A stretch of 17,957 bases of DNA from Clostridia bacterium (GTDB taxonomy: Bacteria; Bacillota; Clostridia; Oscillospirales; CAG-382): positions 1-17,957 of the forward strand of contig JAGCNA010000224.1 in NCBI GenBank assembly GCA_017646185.1. The letters are read 5' to 3'. The notes under the pieces are model-generated. The model did not search any database, was not told where the DNA came from, and worked only from the letters and a program-made list of their open reading frames with translations. Positions 13,362-17,957 of the stretch are shown piece by piece. Every line of letters starts with the position of its first letter. Positions within the stretch are counted from its first letter, which is position 1. The translations under genes and the position numbers were made by a program.

Positions 13362-13781
13362 ATGTTAATGCCCAAAAGAGTTAAATACAGACGTGTTCAG
13401 CGCGGCAGACTTACCGGTAAGGCACATCGTGGTAATACCATTACCTACGGTACCTACGGTCTTGTAGCTGCAGAACCCGCTTGGATCACCAGCAACCAGA
13501 TCGAAGCAGCCCGTATCGCTATGACTCGTTACATCAAGCGTGGCGGTAAGGTTTGGATAAAGATATTCCCCGATAAGCCCATCACCGAGAAGCCTGCTGA
13601 AACCCGAATGGGTTCCGGTAAAGGTTCTCCCGAATACTGGGTAGCTGTGGTTAAGCCCGGCAGAGTTATGTTTGAAATGGACGGTATTACCGAAGAGCAG
13701 GCACGCGAAGCTATGCGTCTTGCTTCTCACAAGCTTCCTATCAAATGTAAGTTTGCTACCAAGGCTGACCTTGAGAAATAG
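13362..13781 (+). CDS. rplP: Large ribosomal subunit protein L16
   Basis: L16 binds helix 38 and the A-site region of 23S rRNA and is among the last proteins to join the 50S subunit. The 139-residue sequence begins MLMPKRVKYRRVQRGRLTGK. It has the family signatures EPAWITSNQIEAAR, MTRYIKRGGKVWIKIFPDKP and RMGSGKGSPEYWVAVVKPG. The start is only 2 nt from the rpsC stop, suggesting coupled translation. rpmC follows after 11 nt. Confidence 0.98.
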   Translation: MLMPKRVKYRRVQRGRLTGKAHRGNTITYGTYGLVAAEPAWITSNQIEAARIAMTRYIKRGGKVWIKIFPDKPITEKPAETRMGSGKGSPEYWVAVVKPGRVMFEMDGITEEQAREAMRLASHKLPIKCKFATKADLEK

Positions 13782-13792
13782 GAGGTATTACA

Positions 13793-13993
13793 ATGGAATT
13801 AAAAGAGATCAGAGGTAAGTCTCCTGCAGAACTCAACAAGCTTCTGGAGGAGCAGAAGGAAGAACTCTTCAAGCTGCGCTTCCAGCACTCCATACACCAG
13901 CTCGACAACCCCATGAAGCTTGTCGAGACTAAGAAGACCATCGCCAGAGTGCTCACGGTTCTCCGTGAGAAAGAACTCTCTACGCAGGCGTAA
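13793..13993 (+). CDS. rpmC: Large ribosomal subunit protein L29
   Basis: L29 is a two-helix protein next to L23 at the tunnel exit. The 66-residue sequence has the classic start MELKEIRGKSPAELNKLL and the signature ELFKLRFQHSIHQLDNP, followed by the second helix with TKKTIARVLTVLREKE. AGGAGGT overlaps the end of rplP and lies about 8 nt before the ATG. The size is normal for Bacillota. Confidence 0.97.
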   Translation: MELKEIRGKSPAELNKLLEEQKEELFKLRFQHSIHQLDNPMKLVETKKTIARVLTVLREKELSTQA

Positions 13994-14013
13994 GCGGAAA
14001 GGAGTAACCGAAA

Positions 14014-14271
14014 ATGGAAGAAAGAGCACTTAGAAAAACAAGAGTTGGTATCGTAGTAAGCGACAAAATGGAAAAGACCGTTGTTGTTGCAGTACGCGAT
14101 AACGTAAAGCATCCCCTTTATAAAAAGATTGTTAAACGTACCGTAAAGTTTAAAGCTCATGACGAGAACAACGAGTGCGGTATCGGTGACACCGTAGAAA
14201 TCATGGAAACTCGCCCCCTTTCCAAGGACAAGTATTTCCGTGTAGTAAGAATTGTCGAGAAGGCTAAGTAA
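14014..14271 (+). CDS. rpsQ: Small ribosomal subunit protein S17
   Basis: S17 is a primary 16S rRNA-binding OB-fold protein of the 30S body. The 85-residue sequence contains the signatures RVGIVVSDKMEKTVVVAV, HPLYKKIVKRTVKFKAHD and IMETRPLSKDKYFRVVRIVEKAK. AAAGGAG lies about 10 nt upstream of the ATG. rplN begins 12 nt after the stop. Confidence 0.97.
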   Translation: MEERALRKTRVGIVVSDKMEKTVVVAVRDNVKHPLYKKIVKRTVKFKAHDENNECGIGDTVEIMETRPLSKDKYFRVVRIVEKAK

Positions 14272-14283
14272 GGAGGAAACACG

Positions 14284-14652
14284 ATGATACAACAGCAGTC
14301 ATTTATGAAAGTTGCTGATAATACCGGCGCAAAAGAGCTGATGTGCATCCGAGTTCTTGGCGGTACCGGCAGACGTTACGCAGGAATCGGCGACGTTGTG
14401 GTTTGCTCGGTTAAGAAGGCAGCTCCCGGCGGAGTAGTTAAGAAGGGTGACGTTGTTACTGCAGTAGTAGTAAGAACCGTTAAGGGCCAGCGCAGAGCAG
14501 ATGGTTCCTATATCAGATTTGACGAAAACGCTGCAGTTCTTATCAAGGAAGATAAGAACCCCAGAGGTACTCGTATCTTTGGCCCGGTTGCAAGAGAGCT
14601 TCGTGAGAAGGATTATATGAAGATCCTCTCCCTCGCACCTGAAGTTGTGTAA
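14284..14652 (+). CDS. rplN: Large ribosomal subunit protein L14
   Basis: L14 lies at the subunit interface and contacts helix 44 of 16S rRNA; it is also the docking site for the silencing factor RsfS. The 122-residue sequence starts MIQQQSFMKVADNTGAKEL. It has the conserved CIRVLGG, GDVVTAVVVRT and DENAAVLI, and ends with GTRIFGPVARELRE. Length is exactly the usual bacterial one. AAGGAGG overlaps the rpsQ stop. Confidence 0.98.
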   Translation: MIQQQSFMKVADNTGAKELMCIRVLGGTGRRYAGIGDVVVCSVKKAAPGGVVKKGDVVTAVVVRTVKGQRRADGSYIRFDENAAVLIKEDKNPRGTRIFGPVARELREKDYMKILSLAPEVV

Positions 14653-14668
14653 TTGGAGGTAAAGGATA

Positions 14669-14983
14669 ATGAGTAATGTTCATGTAAAGACCGGCGAAAC
14701 CGTAATAGTTAATTCCGGTAAATATAAGGGAGTTAAGGGCGAAGTTGTTGCCGTATCTCCCAAGGAAGGCAAAGTTATCGTTAAGGGCGTTCACACCGTA
14801 TCCAAGCACGTTAAGCCCCGCAGACAGGGCGAAGCTGGCGGTATCGTGAAGACCGAAGGCGCTATCTATGCTTGCAAGGTATCTCCTTACTGCAAGGAAT
14901 GCAAGAAGGGTACCCGCGTTTCCGTTAAAGTTGTTGACGGAAAGAAAATCAGAAGCTGCGCTAAGTGCGGCAAAGCACTGTAA
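14669..14983 (+). CDS. rplX: Large ribosomal subunit protein L24 (zinc-ribbon form)
   Basis: L24 initiates 50S assembly and sits near the tunnel exit. The 104-residue sequence begins with a KOW motif region (VKTGETVIVNSGKYKGVKGEV) and has KHVKPRRQGEAGGIVKTEG. The C-terminal tail carries two CxxC pairs (Cys75/Cys78 and Cys97/Cys100), a predicted zinc knuckle that some bacterial L24 proteins keep and others have lost. GGAGGTAAAGG lies upstream. rplE follows after 14 nt with a doubled Shine-Dalgarno. Confidence 0.97.
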   Translation: MSNVHVKTGETVIVNSGKYKGVKGEVVAVSPKEGKVIVKGVHTVSKHVKPRRQGEAGGIVKTEGAIYACKVSPYCKECKKGTRVSVKVVDGKKIRSCAKCGKAL

Positions 14984-14997
14984 AGGAGGAGGACGCA

Positions 14998-15537
14998 ATG
15001 GCAAGACTTAAGGAATTCTATAAGAGCGAAGTTGCTCCTGCTCTTATGACAAAATTTAATTACAGCAGCCCCATGCAGATCCCTCGCCTTGAAAAGGTCG
15101 TTGTTAACGTAGGTTGCGGCGACGCGAAGGACAACAGCAAGATTATCGATTCTGTTATGGCAGATATCGCTGCTATCACCGGTCAGAAGCCCGTAGCTAC
15201 CAAGGCTCGTAAGTCTATTTCTAACTTCAAGCTTCGCGAAGGCTCTCTCAATGGTGTTAAGGTTACTCTTCGTGCAGAAAAAATGTACGAATTCGTAGAT
15301 AAGCTTTTCAATCTTTCTCTTCCCCGTGTAAGAGACTTCAAGGGTATCAACCCCAACGCCTTCGACGGCCGCGGCAACTACTCTCTCGGTCTCAAGGAAC
15401 AGCTGATCTTCCCCGAAATCGAATACGATAAGGTTGATAAGGTCAGAGGTATGGATATCGTATTTGTAACGACCGCCAATACTGACGAAGAAGCAAAAGA
15501 ACTTCTCGCTCTCCTTGGCGCACCGTTTGCAAGATAA
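14998..15537 (+). CDS. rplE: Large ribosomal subunit protein L5
   Basis: L5 binds 5S rRNA and contacts the P-site tRNA and the S13 bridge. The 179-residue protein begins MARLKEFYKSEVAPALMTKF and shows the IPRLEKVVVNVGCGDA and GQKPVATKARKSISNFKLREG motifs. FDGRGNYSLGLKEQLIFPEI follows, and the end MDIVFVTTANTDEEAKELL is typical. I chose ATG 14998 because AAAGGAGGAGGA lies just upstream and the protein start is conserved; a longer in-frame ATG at 14965 lies inside rplX. Confidence 0.98.
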   Translation: MARLKEFYKSEVAPALMTKFNYSSPMQIPRLEKVVVNVGCGDAKDNSKIIDSVMADIAAITGQKPVATKARKSISNFKLREGSLNGVKVTLRAEKMYEFVDKLFNLSLPRVRDFKGINPNAFDGRGNYSLGLKEQLIFPEIEYDKVDKVRGMDIVFVTTANTDEEAKELLALLGAPFAR

Positions 15538-15555
15538 TAAGGAGGAACGTGAAAA

Positions 15556-15741
15556 ATGGCAAGAAAATCTATGATACTGAAGCAGGCTAAAGCACCCAAG
15601 TTCTCTACCAGATACTACAACCGGTGCAAGATCTGCGGAAGACCTCACGCATATCTCCGCAAGTACGGTATATGCCGTATCTGTTTCCGTGAACTCGCTT
15701 ACAAGGGCGAAATTCCCGGTGTAAAGAAAGCAAGTTGGTAA
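15556..15741 (+). CDS. rpsN: Small ribosomal subunit protein S14, zinc-binding type Z
   Basis: S14 belongs to the 30S head and is a late-assembly protein. This 61-residue version is the short zinc-containing form: CKICGRP (Cys24, Cys27) and CRICFRELAY (Cys40, Cys43) form a complete C4 site. Many Bacillota also encode a zinc-free paralogue elsewhere, used under zinc limitation; none is visible here. AAGGAGGA lies about 9-10 nt upstream of the start. Confidence 0.98.
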   Translation: MARKSMILKQAKAPKFSTRYYNRCKICGRPHAYLRKYGICRICFRELAYKGEIPGVKKASW

Positions 15742-15756
15742 AAGGAGGAATAAACA

Positions 15757-16155
15757 ATGCAAATCACTGATGTAGTAGCAGATATGCTCACCAGAATCCG
15801 CAATGCAAACATTGCAAAGCACGATACCGTTGAAATTCCTGCTTCCAATCTGAAGAAGTCTATCGCTCAGATCCTCCTCGAAGAAGGCTATATCGCCGGC
15901 TACGAGTGCAAGGAAGATAACAAGCAGGGTATCATCACCGTTACCCTTAAGTACGGCCCCGGCAAGAAGAGAATCATCGAAGGTCTTCGTAGAGTCTCCA
16001 AGCCCGGCCTCAGAATTTATGCATCCTGCGAGGATATGCCCAGAGTAAGAAATGGTCTCGGCATCGCTATCGTGTCCACCAGCAAGGGGATTATGACCGA
16101 TAAGCGCGCTCGCAAGGAAAACGTTGGCGGCGAAGTTCTCGCCTTCGTATGGTAA
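15757..16155 (+). CDS. rpsH: Small ribosomal subunit protein S8
   Basis: S8 binds the central domain of 16S rRNA and in some bacteria represses the spc operon. The 132-residue sequence starts MQITDVVADMLTRIRNAN. It has the KSIAQILLEEGYIAGYE and GLRRVSKPGLRIYASCEDMP stretches, and the C-terminal signature GIAIVSTSKGIMTDKRARKENVGGEVLAFVW is complete in the gene. AAAGGAGGA precedes the start. rplF follows after 12 nt. Confidence 0.98.
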   Translation: MQITDVVADMLTRIRNANIAKHDTVEIPASNLKKSIAQILLEEGYIAGYECKEDNKQGIITVTLKYGPGKKRIIEGLRRVSKPGLRIYASCEDMPRVRNGLGIAIVSTSKGIMTDKRARKENVGGEVLAFVW

Positions 16156-16167
16156 GGAGGTAACAAC

Positions 16168-16707
16168 ATGTCAAGAATAGGCAGAGCTCCCATTACCATT
16201 CCCGCAGGTGTAACCGTAGACGTTGCAGAAAACAACGTAGTTACCGTTAAGGGCCCCAAGGGTACCCTTACTCAGCAGCTCAGACCCGAGATGATCATCG
16301 AAGTTGGCGCAGGTGTATTGACCGTTTCCCGTCCTGATGACGAGAAGACCAACAGATCTCTCCACGGCCTCACCAGAACTCTTATCAACAACATGGTTGT
16401 TGGTGTTACCGAAGGCTACAAGAAGACTCTTGAAATCAACGGCGTTGGTTACAGAGCAGCTATCCAGGGCAAACAGCTTGTACTCAATATCGGTTACTCT
16501 CACAACGTAGTGTTTGATCAGCCCGAAGGAATTGTTTTTGAATGCCCCAACTCCAACACTGTTGTAGTTAACGGTATCAACAAGCAGCAGGTTGGTCAGC
16601 TCGCAGCAGAGATAAGAGCTAAGCGTCCTCCTGAACCTTATCTTGGCAAGGGTATTAAGTACTCTGATGAAAAGATAAGACGTAAGGTCGGCAAGGCCGC
16701 GAAGTAA
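16168..16707 (+). CDS. rplF: Large ribosomal subunit protein L6
   Basis: L6 binds helix 97 near the sarcin-ricin loop and is required for late 50S assembly. The 179-residue protein has the typical start MSRIGRAPITIPAGVTVDV, the VVTVKGPKGTLTQ motif and TRTLINNMVVGVTEGYKK. The C-terminal half ends with PEPYLGKGIKYSDEKIRRKV, the family signature. AAGGAGGT at the rpsH stop is a near-consensus site. Confidence 0.98.
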   Translation: MSRIGRAPITIPAGVTVDVAENNVVTVKGPKGTLTQQLRPEMIIEVGAGVLTVSRPDDEKTNRSLHGLTRTLINNMVVGVTEGYKKTLEINGVGYRAAIQGKQLVLNIGYSHNVVFDQPEGIVFECPNSNTVVVNGINKQQVGQLAAEIRAKRPPEPYLGKGIKYSDEKIRRKVGKAAK

Positions 16708-16727
16708 ACGAAAGGAGAGTGTGAATA

Positions 16728-17087
16728 ATGGTAACCCGTACAGACAGCAATAAGAAGCGTCTGCAAAGACACAAGAGAGTTAGAGCTAAGATCTTTGGTA
16801 CTCCCGCAAGACCCCGTCTTTGCGTTTATCGCTCCGAAAATAACATTTACGCTCAGATAATCGATGATACCGTAGGTAACACCTTGGTATCCGCTTCCAG
16901 CACCGAAAAAGAGTTTGGCACTTCCGGCGGCAACAAAGAAGCTGCAAAGAAGGTTGGCGAACTCGTGGCAAAGAGAGCACTGGAAAAGAACATAACCGAA
17001 GTTGTGTTCGACAGAGGCGGCTATCTCTTCCACGGCAGAGTGCTTGAGCTTGCCAATGCGGCACGCGAAGCCGGTTTGAAGTTTTAG
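16728..17087 (+). CDS. rplR: Large ribosomal subunit protein L18
   Basis: L18 delivers 5S rRNA to the large subunit together with L5. The 119-residue sequence has a basic start (KKRLQRHKRVRAKIFGT), the PRLCVYRSENNIYAQIIDD core, and the C-terminal VFDRGGYLFHGRVLELANAAREAGLKF, split here at VFDRGGY-LFHGRV-LELANAAREAG. All are family signatures. GAAAGGAGAG precedes the ATG. rpsE follows after 9 nt. Confidence 0.97.
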   Translation: MVTRTDSNKKRLQRHKRVRAKIFGTPARPRLCVYRSENNIYAQIIDDTVGNTLVSASSTEKEFGTSGGNKEAAKKVGELVAKRALEKNITEVVFDRGGYLFHGRVLELANAAREAGLKF

Positions 17088-17096
17088 GAGGATAAG

Positions 17097-17597
17097 ATGG
17101 CTAAAAAAGTTGATTTCTCTAACATCGAATTCAAAGAGACCCTTATTAATACCAAGCGCGTAAGCAAAACCGTAAAGGGCGGTCGTATCGCAAGATTTTC
17201 CGCACTGGTTGTTGTAGGCGACGGTCAGGGTCATATCGGCTACGGTATCGGCAAAGCTGCCGAAGTACCCGATGCTATAAAGAAAGCACTTGAATCTGCA
17301 AAGAAAAACGTTGTAGAGGTTTCTCTCAACGGCACTACCATTCCTCACGAGATTATCGGTGAGTACGGCGCAGGCAGAGTTCTTCTCAAGCCCGCAGCAC
17401 CCGGTACCGGTATCATCGCAGGCGGTACGATGCGTGCAGTTCTCGATATCGCAGGTATCCACGATATCCGCGGTAAATCGCTTCGTTCCAACAATCCGGT
17501 GAATGTTGTCAAGGCAACCTTCAATGCTCTTACTTCTCTCAGCACTGTTGAACAGGTAGCTGCAAAGCGCGGCATTCCTGTTGACGCTGTTAAATAA
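17097..17597 (+). CDS. rpsE: Small ribosomal subunit protein S5
   Basis: S5 sits at the mRNA entry channel and influences decoding accuracy. The 166-residue sequence has the N-terminal double-stranded RNA-binding-like domain with RVSKTVKGGRIARFSALVVV and GHIGYGIGKAAEVPDAI. The C-terminal domain carries GRVLLKPAAPGTGIIAGG and the NNPVNVVKATFNAL region. The loop around GGRIARF, where spectinomycin resistance changes fall, looks intact. AGGAGGA begins at the rplR stop. Confidence 0.98.
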   Translation: MAKKVDFSNIEFKETLINTKRVSKTVKGGRIARFSALVVVGDGQGHIGYGIGKAAEVPDAIKKALESAKKNVVEVSLNGTTIPHEIIGEYGAGRVLLKPAAPGTGIIAGGTMRAVLDIAGIHDIRGKSLRSNNPVNVVKATFNALTSLSTVEQVAAKRGIPVDAVK

Positions 17598-17610
17598 GGA
17601 GGACACGAAG

Positions 17611-17793
17611 ATGGCAAAAGTAAAGATAACCCTCACCAGAAGCCTCATCGGCCATAAAAAGAACCAGATCCTTACCGCAAAGTCCCTCGGTCTTAACAAG
17701 ATCGGCGATTTTAAGGTAGCCGAGAGAAATCCTCTCATCGACGGCAAGATCAACGTGATCTCTCACCTGATCTCCGTTGAGGATGCTGAGTAA
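17611..17793 (+). CDS. rpmD: Large ribosomal subunit protein L30
   Basis: L30 is a small 50S protein of helix-sheet fold. The 60-residue sequence has the family signature KVKITLTRSLIGHKKNQ followed by LGLNKIGDF, plus NPLIDGKINVISHLISVE. I chose ATG 17611 because AAGGAGGA at the rpsE stop lies just upstream and the protein begins at the conserved point; an upstream in-frame start at 17581 lies within rpsE. Confidence 0.97.
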   Translation: MAKVKITLTRSLIGHKKNQILTAKSLGLNKIGDFKVAERNPLIDGKINVISHLISVEDAE

Positions 17794-17812
17794 TAAAAGG
17801 GAGGATACAAAT

Positions 17813-17957
17813 ATGAAGCTTCACGAACTTTCCCCCGCAACCGGCGCAGTTAAAGCTCGCTTCAGAAAAGGCAGAGGCGCAGGCAGCGGTAACGGTAAGA
17901 CAGCAGGCAAGGGCCACAAGGGTCAGAACGCCCGTACCGGCGGCGGTGTAAGACCCG
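17813..17957 (+). CDS. rplO: Large ribosomal subunit protein L15, N-terminal part (3' truncated by window edge)
   Basis: A frame from ATG 17813 runs to the window end and encodes 48 residues. It reads MKLHELSPATGAVKARFR, then the glycine-rich loop GRGAGSGNGKTAGKGHKGQ and the start of the RTGGGVRPG segment. These are the hallmark L15 N-terminal extension that threads into 23S rRNA. AAAGGGAGGA lies about 9 nt upstream. Its position after rpmD is canonical for the spc operon. Confidence 0.95.
   Translation, partial: MKLHELSPATGAVKARFRKGRGAGSGNGKTAGKGHKGQNARTGGGVRP

Noticed and set aside
1..17957. CRISPR arrays, insertion sequences, tRNA or rRNA genes, prophage or defence genes
   Set aside because: I saw no spaced direct repeats, transposase motifs, tRNA-like cloverleafs or defence-domain proteins. 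The window is core chromosome.
9162..17957. Different codon use in the ribosomal block versus the upstream genes as a sign of transfer
   Set aside because: The ribosomal genes favour AAG, GGC, ATC and TTC, as highly expressed genes do; this is translational selection rather than foreign origin.

Overview
The window looks like a chromosomal segment from a low-to-mid GC Bacillota of the class Clostridia, probably a gut Oscillospiraceae/Ruminococcaceae-type organism. The supporting signs are strong AGGAGG-type ribosome binding sites, a comEC-holA neighbourhood, RNase M5 and MtaB genes, a SpoVT/AbrB-type regulator, a TSCPD-domain protein, a zinc-type S14, and the canonical Gram-positive S10-spc ribosomal gene order. 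The lineage is inferred from gene content and sequence character, not from a database search.

Region 1 (1-4705, + strand) is a compressed operon: comEC (5' end cut off by the window edge), holA, rnmV, mtaB and an unrecognised 318-residue protein. The genes abut or overlap by a few bases, including ATGA junctions, so they are probably translationally coupled. They combine DNA uptake, replication-clamp loading, 5S rRNA maturation and tRNA modification. The C-terminal domain of this ComEC appears to have lost its metallo-beta-lactamase metal motif.

Region 2 (4737-8860) holds smaller units. A minus-strand AbrB-type regulator with a C-terminal zinc ribbon has its own consensus promoter and terminator. 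A minus-strand HAD phosphatase (NagD-like) also has a consensus promoter. A plus-strand M55 D-aminopeptidase (DppA-like) converges on a minus-strand phosphohexomutase through a strong bidirectional terminator. The mutase lies downstream of a small TSCPD-domain gene, and both are served by a good minus-strand promoter at 8832-8860.

Region 3 (8764-9161) is the only stretch over 300 bp without a gene. It carries two divergent promoters, an AT-rich segment upstream of the ribosomal promoter, an inverted repeat overlapping its -35 box, and a transcribed leader of about 180 nt that can fold into a closed multi-hairpin structure with a competing alternative fold.

Region 4 (9162-17957, + strand) is the fused S10-spc operon, reading rpsJ, rplC, rplD, rplW, rplB, rpsS, rplV, rpsC, rplP, rpmC, rpsQ, rplN, rplX, rplE, rpsN, rpsH, rplF, rplR, rpsE, rpmD and the start of rplO, which is cut by the window edge. 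Order and protein lengths are canonical and gaps are 0-25 nt, except the 67-nt rpsJ-rplC gap, which holds a stem-loop. No dramatic new multi-gene system is visible. The most promising unexplained signals are the S10 leader with its promoter palindrome, the rpsJ-rplC stem-loop and the unrecognised gene coupled to mtaB.
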